In this document: in pieces, positions 1 through 10,467 of the stretch
Position numbering within the stretch: the stretch's first letter is position 1
Layout: each line of letters starts with the position of its first letter
From: Chara braunii
Taxonomy: Eukaryota > Streptophyta > Charophyceae > Charales > Characeae
DNA: 48,464 nucleotides
Direction of reading: 5' to 3'
Assembly: GCA_003427395.1 (NCBI GenBank)
Contig: BFEA01000080.1
Location: 906,821-955,284, forward strand
Program-made: the position numbers and the translations under genes
The notes under the pieces: generated by a model
Told to the model about the DNA's origin: nothing
The model's input: the letters and a program-made list of their open reading frames with translations, nothing else
The model's database searches: none

Positions 1-30
<30 letters not shown>
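1..30. repeat. (GT)n microsatellite
   Basis: The window opens inside a pure GT dinucleotide run; its true left end lies outside. The bases to about 640 after it hold no recognisable gene or repeat. The frames open there encode only low-complexity Cys/Val or Leu/Ser strings. Confidence 0.95.
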
Positions 31-33
<3 letters not shown>

Positions 34-644
34 CCTGTGTGCGCTGGTTCATCCTTCCTCCCATCCTTCTATTCACTCAGTCATTCGACGAATCAATGCG
101 CTACCTTGTTTTCTTCTTTTTCCTCCTCTTTCACGCTCCTTCCTACGTCTCGTTGAACCTTAGTGTGTTTTCCGCTTCAACACAAAATCGATTGCGCAAT
201 GTAGACACCTTTGAATTCGTTTTATTTGCTCGCCTTCATTTTGTGAAGGGAGCACACAAAAGTGTCACCTCCACAATTAGCAGAGCGTGGCGCCATTGAG
301 GTAATGTTGACGTAGTGCGCGTAGGAAAGCATGACGTGTGAGGTGGTCTTCAATGTTCTTACCCAACACTGTTCTCGGTAGTCACAACTTCAGGACAAGT
401 CAGAATACAATGCACATCACACCCGAAAGAGGTAAACAGAACAGACCGGACCGCGCAATCCCACACAGCATCATCGCCTAATCGACCGCCGAAGCACTCA
501 CCGACCTTTGCATGTTGCCTCTTCTGCTGCTGTGCTCCGCAAGTCCACAAACCCGTCACCGGCCACGGCGAGTCTGCGGAATGGCCGACGCACAAGAAGA
601 ATCCCCTCCCCCTTTCGTCAACCACTTCTGTTGTCCCGTCGACG

Positions 645-646
<2 letters not shown>

Positions 647-717
<71 letters not shown>

Positions 718-726
718 GTGTGTGTG

Positions 727-759
<33 letters not shown>
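647..759. repeat. Compound (CT)n-(GT)n microsatellite
   Basis: An uninterrupted TC run (647-715) passes after two G residues into a TG run (718-759) with one interruption. Reading frames across it give Ser-Leu, Arg-Glu or Cys-Val repeats and are not genes. CT/GA runs of this kind recur at 16091-16178 and 39406-39492. Confidence 0.97.
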
Positions 760-896
760 TGTGCAATGCTCTGTGCTTAGGCAAGCGGGCGAAGTGCGTG
801 GGAGACAGGAGGCCGAGTTCAAAAGTGCACGGAGCGCTTTCCAGCGAGTGACACGACGCTTGAGTCCATAGACAGCGATCGGCAACACAGCACGTG

Positions 897-1000
897 GCCA
901 GCGTGGCTGTCGCTGAACCAGCTTCAGCGCGGCGTGGGCAGATGACAGACGAAGGAGAGGTTACCGCGGGGCCAGCGTGGCTGTCGCTGAACCAGCTTCA
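897..1000 (+). repeat. 30-bp direct repeat pair
   Basis: The 30-bp block starting GCCAGCGTGGCTGTCGCTGA occurs identically at 897-926 and 971-1000, 74 bp apart. The bases in between and beyond are unrelated, so this looks like a small local duplication or two ends of a short insertion. No coding potential is seen. Confidence 0.85.
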
Positions 1001-1133
1001 ACCCAGATTCGGACACGGATGACGACTTAGCTGCGCTTCGCTTCGCTTCGCATCGCATGGATAGTGTTTTCCACTGGCACTGACGGGGAACGTGGATCCC
1101 AGGGCTTAGTCCCACTACCCTAGTGGGGATTTA

Positions 1134-1245
1134 GGGCATCGCCACACTTTGCGAAATGGGAATGAACTTCCCGCTAGAACATGGCCAGATGCGCCGGCCA
1201 ATTTTTTTGTCTTTTTCACATTTCGAGAGTGGTGTGGCGAGGCCC
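1134..1245. mobile_element. MITE copy 1, Tourist/Harbinger-like
   Basis: A 112-bp element with imperfect terminal inverted repeats: the left end starts GGGCATCGCCACAC and the right end closes GTGTGGCGAGGCCC. It is flanked on both sides by TTA (1131-1133 and 1246-1248), the 3-bp target duplication known for PIF/Harbinger and Tourist MITEs. The interior shares AATGAACTTcCCGCTAGAAC-type sequence and a T-rich GTCTTTTTC segment with copies at 1347-1467 and 42137-42258. It encodes nothing. Confidence 0.75.
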
Positions 1246-1346
1246 TTAGACTTGGTTTCGAGTGCGCACAAGTTCCTACCATCCGATCTAAACATCTCAC
1301 CGCCGCGCTGTGGCCACGTTGAGAAATACTGGAAAGGGAGACTCAT

Positions 1347-1467
1347 GGCATCGCCACACCACTCTCGAAATGTGCAAAATCAGAATGAACTTACCCCTAG
1401 AACATGACCAGAGGTCCCCGCCACATTTTTGTCTTTTTCTCACTTCGAGAGTGGTGTGGCGAGGCCC
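1347..1467. mobile_element. MITE copy 2, same family
   Basis: A 121-bp element whose ends pair well: left CGCCACACCACTCTCGAA, right TTCGAGAGTGGTGTGGCG. The interior (AATGTGCAAAATCAGAATGA, then CTAGAACATGACCAGA) matches the other copies. The flanks do not show a clean duplication: the right flank is TAA, the left CAT. The left end has lost one terminal G, consistent with decay. Confidence 0.75.
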
Positions 1468-1605
1468 TAAACCGCTGCAGTTAAAAGGGCCCGTTGGCTA
1501 TATATGCCATGCATGGTTTAGGCCCTCCACTGTATGGACATCAAGACATATCGCTGGCAAAATCTCTGAACCCTTCAGTAGGGTTGGCACGCTTTGCCGA
1601 ACCTT

Positions 1606-1835
1606 CATAACAAAAAAAAAAAAAAAAAAAAGAAACCCTTCAGTAGCTCCTGATTGCCGACCCCGGCCGAGGCTGGGCTCTCGACTGGGGATCCCTAGGC
1701 TAGAAGACAACCCACTGTGCTTATCAGGTGAGGCTTGCACCAGCTGCTTCTGTGACGCCATCAACTGAACACGTTCCGACGAACCGCGGAACCGCGCGAC
1801 CAACCAAAAAAAAAAAAAAAAAAAAAGACACCACC
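1606..1835. other. A-runs and unassigned repeat-like DNA
   Basis: Two A-runs (about 1612-1631 and 1806-1826) bracket GC-rich sequence. Between them lies a block resembling nothing else recognised here. A short hairpin, AACCCT-TCAGT-AGGGTT, lies just before at about 1569-1585. The A-runs suggest tails of old retroposed pieces, but no boundaries can be proven. Confidence 0.4.
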
Positions 1836-1848
1836 CCGGCACCAACGG

Positions 1849-2095
1849 CCTTAGCTCATGGGTGAGGTGTTGACATGCAGACCGAAGTTCAAATCCAGAT
1901 CAAATCGGATGAACAACCGGCGCAGTTTGCACCCAGGAGGATGCCCTCTATCCTTGCCGTCAGGGGCAGAACCCAAACTCGCACACCACCCTGACAGGGG
2001 TAGATTGCAAGGAATACCAAGAGTACTGGACGAGCTGTTCAAATTTCAGATTGGTATTCCCCTCTGCTCACATCTTCTAGGGGTCTTTCAGTATA
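1849..2095 (+). mobile_element. tRNA-derived SINE-like head
   Basis: The start resembles a tRNA: an A-box-like TTAGCTCATGGGTG followed about 30 bp later by a B-box-like AGTTCAAATCC. These are the internal polymerase III promoter boxes expected of tRNA-derived SINEs. The downstream body has no coding sense and runs up to the T-run at 2106. Neither a full cloverleaf nor a target duplication was established, so the right boundary is a guess. Confidence 0.45.
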
Positions 2096-2141
2096 TAGGC
2101 CAACTTTTTTTTTTTTTTTTTTTTTTTTTTTGGGGGAACAA

Positions 2142-2193
2142 GCAGCACGTGCTGGGAACAACAACAGGTGCTGGGAACCGGGCCCAGCGTCCC
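2142..2193 (-). repeat. 3'-terminal hairpin module of element A
   Basis: On the minus strand this reads GGGACGCTGGGCCCGGTT then CCCAGCA, with CAGCACCTG/CAGCACGTG partly duplicated in tandem. GCTGG and CCAGC can pair around the middle. It directly precedes the A-tail of element A. The same module occurs at seven other places in the window. Confidence 0.7.
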
Positions 2194-2366
2194 ATATAGA
2201 AATTTACATAGAATTGAATGTTTCAGATACCAGGGCCATTACCCGGCTTTGGCTAAGGAAAAAATGAGCTACTTAAAAAAATTACTGCGACGAAATTCAG
2301 AAATAGGCAAAATTCAGAAAACGGCTCAGAAGCCCCCCATCAATCCTCTTTACCTCACTCTGGCAA

Positions 2367-2690
2367 GACTTACTCCAGCAGAGCCACCATCTCCGCTGCT
2401 GCTGTCCCCTGTTTCCAGCCTACAAGCTAGCCCCCTCACTAGTAGGACGCTTGATATCCCACCATCTACTTCTCCCACCCACCTCTTTTTTTGAGAAACA
2501 AAAACATATTCACAATTCAGAAAAACTCAAACAACCCCTATCAATCCCCTGTACCCCACTCCGGCAAGACTTACTGCAGCAGAGCCACCATCTCCGCTGC
2601 TGCTGTACCCTATTCCCATCCTACCAGCTAGCCCCCTCACTAGTAGGACGCGTGATATCCCACCATCTCCTTCTCCCACTCACCTCGATC
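2367..2690. repeat. Internal ~195-bp duplication in element A
   Basis: A block beginning near CAAGACTTACTCCAGCAGAG and containing AGCTAGCCCCCTCACTAGTA occurs at about 2367 and again at about 2562. A weaker third copy lies at about 4003-4110. The same internal structure is present in copy 2 (about 10600-10925 and 12240-12340), so it predates the copies' separation. Confidence 0.7.
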
Positions 2691-3405
2691 TCTTTTTCTA
2701 AGATACCGGGGCCCTTACCTGGTTTCGGCTGAAAAACCGTCTGAGCACACTTGCAGTAATTCGGGAAACATGGGAACAGACCCCGAAGGTCCTACAAATG
2801 CTCCAAAACCCTCGAGACCCCTAACAAACCCTTCCAAAGTTTTCCAACACTGTCTTACTCCCTGCCGAGCTCTTCCAGGCCGCACACCCCCATATCCTCC
2901 TGGGTTACAGGGCAACACAACTCATCCCAGCTCCAGCCAGCGTCGTCCCAGGAGCAACCCTTGGTTATCCCGTGGAATGCCCACCCCAAAGCATCCCCAG
3001 ATCTCTCTACCAGGCCTCACGCTCCTGCATCAGCGGGTTACAGGGCAACACCCCAGCACTGGCCAGCGTCGTTCTGGCATCGAACAGCCGTAGATCACTG
3101 AGTATAACAACATCGAAGCCACCTAAGACGAGTTACTAGAAGTCCCCAGAGTCAAGAGAATTTAGAAAAAAACTAGAGTACCAACTACTTAGAGTCTTGA
3201 ATGCGTAGAAGCTTTCAGCCCGAAACCAAAATGCCCTAGTGTGATTGAGTCACCCGCCCGCCCTAGAAACTTGAATATACTGCTACCATCTCCTTCTCTT
3301 TCCATCCAGCCAACGTCACGCATAATTGTTTTTCGTCACCTATACTCCTTACCCTGCCACCGCGTATCCTTGTTAAACTCTCTCTCCTGCCATCTTCTTC
3401 TGGCG

Positions 3406-3925
3406 ACGAACCTCCTCCACCACATAGTTCGCCAGCTAAAGAACAGCAAAAGAATCAGCTCACAGGGTACCACAACGGTCGACAGCGTACAGTGGTCTTC
3501 TTCATCTCACGACGAGCCGACCTCCTCCACCACATAGTTAGCAAGACGAAAGTTATTACGCCAAGACTAAACAACTCTACAGACGTCAGCCCATTTTGAA
3601 GAGGAATAAGAAGATCTCTGAGTATCATCCTTCTATTCCTTAGAGCCCCCCACTCTTCATTATCCTTCCAACGAGCCGACCTCCTCCACCACATAGTTCG
3701 GACGATAAAAAAACAGTAGACGGTTTCTACGGGCCAGAGACTATCAGAAAAAAAACGGTCGCCCTCTTCCCTCCAACCCCCTACTCTTCTTCATCCCCCG
3801 ACGAGCCGACCTCTTTCACCGCATAGTTCAGAGGATAAGAAAAGCAAACTCGCCCACACACTTTTCCTCAACTCTTCCTCCTCTCATGACGAGCCGACCT
3901 CCTCCACCCATAGTTCACAAGAACA
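3406..3925. repeat. Five spaced copies of a ~31-bp motif in element A
   Basis: The motif GACGAGCCGACCTCCTCCAC plus CACATAGTTCG recurs at about 3406, 3510, 3670, 3799 and 3889, at spacings of 90-160 bp. All five are conserved in copy 2 at about 11640, 11750, 11908, 12036 and 12124. The sequence between motifs is less repetitive. Confidence 0.75.
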
Positions 3926-5361
3926 GGAGAAAGTCAGGTAAATGCCCTCACCCAAAAAAAAACAGCACCGACCCTCCCCCTAACCGCTAACCTCTCTCCG
4001 ACAAGACTAATAGCAGTTGGGCCACCATCCTAGCTGCGGCTATACCCTAATTCAATCCCACTAGCTAGCCCTCTTCGCCAGCAGGACGTCTTATCACCAA
4101 CCAGAAACCGTACCCCCAACCGGCGCATCCTCAAAACTCCTGGCCCGCAACTAACGACAAGACTGGAACTCCTCAAGAGCCATAGCAAGGTAACGGTGAC
4201 ATACTATTGTGATCGTAGATTTAAGAATTATTGATTATAGCATCAGAGTCAAAAGGAAAATCAAGTAATTCCAGTATGTAGGCCAACTTTCAATGCTATT
4301 TCGCAAATTTTCCCTGTTCCTATTTTCTTTTCAAAAGGGAAACGGCCTTGAGATATCAGTGTAGAACGGAGTTTTTTTTTTTTTTTAAAGAAGACTCAAT
4401 TGCACTAAACCACTACTACCTCGCTCATTCTTGGGAAAAATGGGAAAACTGACAGTTCTCCCATTTTTTCCAAACTTTTCAGACGAGGCTCGACAGTTGA
4501 GCCTTGTGAGCCCATTCGAAAAACAGAAAGAAAAGCAAAAGACCATGTCGGGGAAGGCCATGCAAGAAGTTGTGCTCACACCAAACTCGCAAGAAAGTAT
4601 CTAAGGGCCTCATTAGACCCTCCTTGGAAAATCCTCAAGAATTAGGATGAAGTCTTGGAAAAAAATATCGGATTTTTTACGACATTGTTACACCGCGTCC
4701 TAATTTGATGGGTCCTAAGGAAAACCCTTATCCGGTGGCCAATTTCATAGGCATACACAAGGCCGCATGGTGGATGTCCGTCATCGTGCTAGGATGTCCG
4801 TGCGTTCTCAGGCGTGGTCCAGTGGCGGCGGCAGGGAGGCCTTTTTTTTTTTTTTTTTTTTTTTTTTGACGGTAGGGAGGCCTACCGGGATGAAGGAAAA
4901 AAAAGGGCACCAATATCCCGGTTCAAATTTCGAATTTCGAACCCTCCGTTGTGACGCATACGCGTCTGAGGCATCCTGGCGGCTAGACTGGAGACTGGGG
5001 CGAAACATTGGTGCGGAGGAGTGACAGCGGTCATAGCTTAAAAGACGGGCATTCGAATGTTGGGCAACGTAGCGTGTATGCATAATGGTTCTTTACTACG
5101 ATGTCGCCTTTGTGTTCCACATGCTCTTCAGGCCGTCACAGCTGAGCGCGAACGTAACGCTACTATGAAACGTGGAGCGTGCAAGCGCGGTCCCCCATAA
5201 CGATCCCTCCAATTTTTGTCCCAATTATCTTCTTGGCGAGAGATAATCAGATTGTTTTTTTTAACAAGGACAGATGGAAGTGGCGCAATATCCATGCCTT
5301 CCACTCCACTTGAAAGGAATGATTGCCTGGCGGAGTCCTTTGTTACCATAAAGGTTAAAAA

Positions 5362-5796
5362 TTGGTACACGAAGGACTATCAATTCGAATGATTCCAAAC
5401 ATCAGTATAGGGATCTACACCGTGGAGAGGAACAATGAACCTCATGCTAGACTCCACATGGCCTGTATGGAAGGCAAAGTTGATGATACTCCAATCCAAG
5501 TCATGGAGCAGGCAGGGTGCACGTGGACTCCGTTGGTACATCTCTCATCTGTGATTAATGATAATCTGAGCAAGATTAAAATAACGAATGACATTTGTGC
5601 TTCCGTTCTGGCAGAATGGCTTCAGACTGCTTCGCAGAGAGAAATGTTATTGGGGTCCTCATTTACTAATTACTTGCGCCTCCCATGGGGAAGCGCAAGT
5701 AAGGACCCCAAGGCCTCTGCCTTCATTTCGACTGTGTACCGGATCCAAAAGAATAACGGTGTTGTAGGGGTAAGTATCCTCAAGGCACATAATTAA
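5362..5796 (+). pseudogene. LINE 5' region, unassigned
   Basis: The longest open stretch in the LINE 5' part, about 144 codons from 5362. It contains no recognised domain; a nucleic-acid-binding ORF1 would be expected here in an L1-type element, but no CCHC knuckle or RRM motif is visible. It precedes the endonuclease motifs directly. It is assigned to the LINE by position only. Confidence 0.35.
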
Positions 5797-6545
5797 TATC
5801 ATAACTTGGAATGTGTGAGGACTGTGCGACACTGAGATTCGACGGAAAAGAGAATGCATAAAAACCTGGATGCACAAAAAAAGACACACATAATGTGTTT
5901 TCAAGAAACCAAGCTTGATGAGGACAGAACCACGGGGATCAACTGGTGAAACGACCCCCAATTTTGGTCCCCTGCTCGGGGCACTAGGGGGGGTTGGTAT
6001 ATTATTTTACAGGGACCTGGATATCTGTGTGACAGATTGGATGGCGGACGTTTGGGGGCGATGGGTTTGGGTTCAATTTGAATTGTTCAAAGAAACTTGG
6101 ACAATTATGTCCTATTATTAACGAACGAACAACCTTCTTAGCTGACCTTCCAGCAATTTTGCCAGTGCTCGATTCCGACCTTGACTCGCCGAAAGTAGAG
6201 CTCATTCGTGCAGATGGGCGCCTATTACACACATTAATGGAATCACAACAGCTTGTAGATGCCTACCGTACACTCCACCCAGAGACTCAAAAATACACAT
6301 GGCACGGATCACAAGTGTCACCGATCAGACGTAGATTTGACTTCTTCTTAGCAAGAGGGACCTTATGGGATAGATGTCTGAAGGTGGAAATAAGTACGGC
6401 TTCCATACTAGATCACTACCCAGTAATAGCGGAGTTAGATACTCAGGATCCCTCCAATGCCGGAAGGTCCCTATTCCGCGTAAATGTTGAACACTTGAAA
6501 GACAGAAAGCTGGTCGAATGGGCTAAAAAACACTCGAAAAAGTGA
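5797..6545 (+). pseudogene. LINE endonuclease domain, broken
   Basis: The endonuclease/exonuclease/phosphatase fold is recognisable from spaced motifs: ITWNV-stop-GL at 5801-5824 (functional copies read WNVRGL), QETKL at 5902-5916, and RRRFDFFLA then LDHYPV in the last open segment 6078-6545, where active enzymes carry SDH. This enzyme nicks the target DNA to prime reverse transcription. The motifs lie in different frames with stops between, so the protein cannot be made. Confidence 0.8.
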
Positions 6546-6644
6546 CAAGAAGCCCGCAATATGTCCTTTGACATTGAATCTTGGTTTGAGACAGGACTGA
6601 ATATAATGAAAAATTATTTTGAAGTATTCTCATGAATCAAGGCA

Positions 6645-6872
6645 GTGAAAGTTCATAGAACATATCAGAAATGGATTAACAGAATAATGCAGGCAGGAAA
6701 ATTTTTTGGCAAATGCCCAATCTCAGACGCATACTGGATAGCGATCCGGAAAAGAGCGTTGACCGAACTTGAAAGTCTTCAAATCATGCAACAAAAAAAT
6801 AGAAATTATGGCTGTACCGAAAAGGTATTATTACCAATGACAGGATTAACAAGGAAACCTTTTGAAGGTTGA
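6645..6872 (+). pseudogene. LINE linker between endonuclease and RT
   Basis: A 75-codon open stretch between the endonuclease and RT blocks. In plant L1-type elements this is a charged linker rich in Lys, Glu and Arg, and the residues here fit (KALTELESLQIMQQKNR-like). No catalytic motif is expected or seen. It is out of frame with the next RT segment. Confidence 0.45.
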
Positions 6873-6956
6873 TACTGCAGACGACTAAACCGTTGATCCG
6901 TAAGCTGTCACATCCCTTCTCTAAACTCTGCACTTACTAAGTCAGACCCCTCAGGT

Positions 6957-7918
6957 ATGTGTCAATATGCTCAACTGCATTTCGAGGATATTTTGACTAC
7001 ACGACGTTCCGATGATTCCTTCGATACGGACGTGAGAGAAAATTCACCGTTCTGGTATAAAACCCATGCACATTTGCACTATGCAGGTAAACTGGATTTA
7101 GACCGACCGTTTACAACAGAGGAATTAAAACATGCAGTGGAACAGATGACTCTAGGGAAATATCCTGGGTCTGATGGACTGCCTGTAGAAGCCTACATCA
7201 CTCTTTGGGATGCACTGGGCTCAACTCTGGTGGAGGTGTACAATGGTATACTGATCGGGGGTTCGTTGTCTAAAAAATGCAACAAGGTATAATTACATTG
7301 CTTTACAAAAAAGACGATAAATTGGATAATATAAATTTGAGACCAATTTCTTTACTAGATGTATCCTACAAAATTTTAGCCAAAGCTCTGGTCTTGCGCC
7401 TTGCCAAATACTTACCGGATCTAGTGGAACCCGATCACGGTATCTTTGTCAAACATAGATCGATTATGGACAACATAGCTACCAGCATTCAAGCCTTGGA
7501 AGTTATAGCACTTGAAAACAAGAATGTCGCAATTTTGTTGATAGACATGGAGAAAGTCTACGATAAGGTAGGTTGGGCCTTCGTGGGAACAACACTAACT
7601 CACATGGGTTTTGGACCGAATTTCTGCAAATGGGTATCAGTGATGTAGTCTACATCAACAGCGATGGTGTTGGTCAATAATCAACTTTCTCAAGAATTTA
7701 GTCTATCTCGTTCGTTGCTACAAGGATGCCCACTAGCCCCCTTACTGTTCGTCCTTCACCTGGAAGTACTCTTGGATAATATAAGATATAATGATCAGAT
7801 TACAGTTCTTAAGCTTCACAATAACTATCAATGGAAAAAGGGGGCTTTGACGAACGATTTAACCATAACTTGCTTGAATGAAAAAAAAAATCATTGGTGG
7901 CTATCCGTAATACCTTAA
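6957..7918 (+). pseudogene. LINE reverse transcriptase, broken
   Basis: Successive open segments 6957-7292, 7277-7648 and 7664-7918 carry the RT order: GKYPGSDGLPVEAY, then LYKKDD..LRPISLLDVSYKI, then LLIDMEKVYDKVGW (palm motif A, near 7530-7570), then LLQGCPLAPLLF (motif B, 7718-7750). The catalytic YADD/FADD box is destroyed: codons 7853-7861 read Asn-Asp-Leu where two Asp are needed. With two frame shifts and the lost Asp, it cannot be active. The family call is secure from motif order. Confidence 0.88.
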
Positions 7919-8728
7919 AGGATTATTCTATACTTTTTAAGGCCTCAATAAAGTTGAATAAGTCAGTGTTTTTTTTGCCTACACAATTTCAACTTCAAGT
8001 TAATTGGGGAATGCAGCGCATATCCACAGATACATTAGATAAGAATCTTGGAGTTAAGGTATCTTTGTCAGAGAATTTCGAGTTCCAAGACCAGCTATTG
8101 GAGGAGAAAGTATGTCAACGAATTGCTGAATGGGAGTACACACGTCACCTATCCCTGTTGGGTCGTGCCTTGGTGCTCATTGTGTCAGGCTTACAAGAAG
8201 ATAAAGAAAGAAGCCTCTAGACTGCTGTGGAAACCAGAAGCGGAGGAGGAAGATGGTTTTTTATCAAAAGTGGCTTGGGATTCCATTACATTCTCGAGGG
8301 AGGAGGGCGGGTTTGGCATCCTGGATCCCAGACGCCAAAACATAGCATTATTGGCAAAATGGCCTATTAAAGCTGTGTTAGCAGAATATAAACATGTCTG
8401 GATCTGGCTTGCTGGGTACATACTCAGTGAGGAATTGAATTTGAGCAAGCCGACTGATGTCTGGCGTTGTCTGTTCATGAAAACATACAGTCGAAAAAGG
8501 CCAAAATTTTATTTTTGGAATGATATTCTGTATGCCTGGTCCAAGATGCTGCCCTCTAATTTGCTCCAACCAGAGTCAATGGAGGAAGTTCTAACACAAC
8601 CTATCTTTGAAAACACCCGCTTGTGTGGTCCTGATGGTCAACCCTTTTCGGCCCAAGACTCCACTGAAAATTTTGGAAGAGCTTGGGTGGAACATGGAAT
8701 CACTCGTATATTTGATCTTTGGAATTAA
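7919..8728 (+). pseudogene. LINE post-RT (thumb/C-terminal) segment
   Basis: Two overlapping open stretches (7894-8220, 8048-8728) continue the LINE protein. The signature SREEGGFGILDPRRQNIALL (about 8292-8360), typical of plant L1-type elements after the RT, is clear. A downstream tract rich in Trp and aromatic residues fits the same region. The frame changes near 8200. Confidence 0.8.
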
Positions 8729-9230
8729 GAGTCTAATGAGTGGAAAACGGAGACACGGGTGAGAAGCCAACTCCGATATCTGAGGAATGTAGAAGAACAC
8801 CTAGCAGAAATACAGAATGTTGTGCCACAGAGATGGTCACAGATACTGTATGGACAGATAGCTTAGAGATGATGGCTGAAAACTGCAGGTGGACAGCAAT
8901 CGCAAACGTATTGGAATCTGCTAGGGCCAAAAGTTGGAGGGGGGTATGTTGTGGAAGTGTGGGAGGAAACATCTACCACCTCCTACTCCAGGTTACTGAC
9001 CTTCAAGGCTAAAATACAAATCCCTTCCTTAGAAGGAAGGACTCAAGTTGTGACAGAAGTCAAGAAACAGTCTGGAAAGACTCGGACACGAATTGAAGAT
9101 ATGGTTGGTCCTCCAATAGTGAATCTTGCAGCAGGAGAGAAAGCACTTACAAAAATGGCAATTCACCCTTGTTAGGTTGGTTGGATTGACCAAAAGACTC
9201 AAAAGATCATTGGACTGAATTCCTATTCAA
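8729..9230 (+). pseudogene. LINE C-terminal spacer, heavily decayed
   Basis: Between the post-RT segment and the zf-RVT block no continuous frame longer than about 90 codons remains, and no motif is recognisable. It is assigned to the LINE because both neighbours are LINE domains in the same orientation. Confidence 0.5.
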
Positions 9231-9940
9231 TCAGACGAGGGGTAAACCTCCTTCGACAGAAAGGTAAGAAACAACCGGTGGACATCGTACTGAAGAGAAG
9301 GGAGCAACAATTATGAACACCCATAGATAGGAAAGACCTGCTGGTACATTGAAAACGGTTAAAGGCGTTGACTTCTCAAAAACATGCTACATTGCAATCA
9401 CTGTTGGTTACAACTTCGACAATCTGGCTACACTCTAAAGGGATGGAAATACCCACTACTTGTGGGCGTTGTACTAATTGGGTCTGGGAAACCACTAGTC
9501 ATCTGTGGTAAGCATGCCCTTTATCTAGTCGGGTCAGGAAATGGTGGGAGAAGCGTTGGAAACAGATCACTAAAGATGTATTTCCCTGGAATGAGGATTG
9601 GGTTCTGACAGGGACTTTGGGGGCAGGATTGACTGCAACAGTTGGGTGGGGATACGTCGCACAAGTTATCAAGGGAATTATTTTTGGAGTTATTTGGTCG
9701 GATCGTAATGACCAAGTGTTTCGAGGCTGCCATCTGTCGTTCAGGGATATTATCAACAAGGTGAAGGCTGAAATCCGACATACTATCATTGCTGATTGGA
9801 GAAGACACTTTGGGGGCAAACATAGCCCCAAATCGGCCAACTGGTTCTCCAGAACTTGGGGCTTGAATGCACAATTGGTACTCCTCAAAGCTGATGGCCA
9901 GTTTCATTTTTCTCCATGGATGTTGAAAGATGGTGATTGA
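9231..9940 (+). pseudogene. LINE zf-RVT and C-terminal domain
   Basis: Codons from 9471 read CGRC, followed by ETTSHLW-stop-ACP: the C-x2-C...H-x-C pattern of the zf-RVT knuckle, with a stop where a His is expected. The tail from 9617 is open for 107 codons and includes WGYVAQVIKGIIFGVIWSDR and, at its end, WMLKDGD then stop. The minus-strand copy at 37141-38085 has the same protein with CGRCNWAWETTTPLWHACPL, confirming the reading. Confidence 0.82.
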
Positions 9941-10322
9941 AATGTCTGTCCTAGTTTGAGAGGAGTTGGCTGTTAACCCTCTTTAGGACCGTATTAGGCC
10001 CGTATGGCTCAGCAGTTACGTCCTTTTTTAGTAAGTTTTGAAGTTTCAGGGTTTCAAGAGTCCAGAGCTTCAAAATTTCAGGGTTCAGAATGTCAGAGTT
10101 CAGAAGTTTCTGTGAGTTTCATGGTTCAATACTGGTTTCCTAGAGAAGATAATGGTTTTTTTTTTTACTTGGTTGGAACCAGTATCGTTTCCCCTTTCGT
10201 GTAGAGCTTCAAGCGATTTTTTTTTTTTTTTTTTTTTGGAAAGTAAGAAGATAGATATGGGACACTGGACCCGGTTTTCCAGTACACGGTTATAACGATA
10301 GTTGGTTTAGGATTCGAGCTAT
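9941..10322 (+). mobile_element. LINE 3' untranslated region
   Basis: After the stop, GGACCGTATTAGGCCCGTAT and a segment starting GAACCAGTATCGTTTCCCC are shared with the minus-strand copy at 36867-37140. Both contain a poly-T interruption followed by GGAAAGTA and the module GGGACACTGGACCCGGTTTT (10259-10289 here). Conservation beyond the coding region supports a genuine LINE 3' end. Confidence 0.7.
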
Positions 10323-10467
10323 GCTCGTAAGCTAAACTGGTTAATGCTGCTAGGATAACTCCAGGATAATTCCGGGTAGAATTGTGAGGTTCCCGGCCTC
10401 GATGTTTTTTCATGTGCAATAAAAGATTACACTTCCCCCCCCCCCCCCCCCAAAAAAAAATAAATAA
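10323..10467 (+). mobile_element. SINE-like 3' end with polymerase III-like boxes
   Basis: AAGCTAAACTGGTTAATG resembles an A box and GGGTAGAATTGTGAGGTTCC a decayed B box. A polyadenylation-type AATAAA lies at 10418-10423, followed by a C-run and AAAAAAAAATAAATAAATA. The same unit, better preserved (GGGTCGAATTG), lies at 35301-35419 on the minus strand with a clean A-tail. It may be a SINE in the LINE's 3' region or part of the LINE 3' end itself. Confidence 0.55.

Larger units (their letters stand above)
2106..5198 (-). mobile_element. Element A, copy 1 (A-tailed non-coding retroelement)
   Basis: About 3.1 kb that, apart from its 3' end (2106-2226), is repeated nearly collinearly at 10468-13409. 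Read on the minus strand, the 5' end is at 5198: both copies stop sharing sequence at the same base there, so this is probably the true terminus. The 3' end is a hairpin module (2142-2193) followed by a 26-base A-tail (T-run 2106-2131 on plus). Two further internal A-runs (T on plus at 4842-4867 and 4372-4386) occur at the same places in copy 2, suggesting a composite of three retroposed units. No protein is encoded. A third, shorter copy is inverted at 34165-34808. Class assignment is inference from the tail and the shared 3' module. Confidence 0.65.
5199..10467 (+). mobile_element. Degenerate L1-type LINE
   Basis: A non-LTR retrotransposon read in order as an unassigned 5' part, apurinic-type endonuclease, reverse transcriptase, a conserved post-RT domain, a zf-RVT zinc knuckle, and a 3' untranslated region with the shared hairpin module (10259-10289) and a SINE-like end. 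It closes with an A-rich tail before 10468. L1-type elements copy RNA into nicked target DNA with their own endonuclease and RT. Many stops and frameshifts show it is dead. The left edge abuts the 5' end of element A, so part of ORF1 is probably missing. The zf-RVT and 3' region recurs on the minus strand at 36867-38085. Confidence 0.85.

Noticed and set aside
508-871. Open frames across the CT/GT microsatellite
   Set aside because: Products are Ser-Leu, Arg-Glu or Cys-Val repeats created by dinucleotide runs; all frames are open, which is expected for such repeats.
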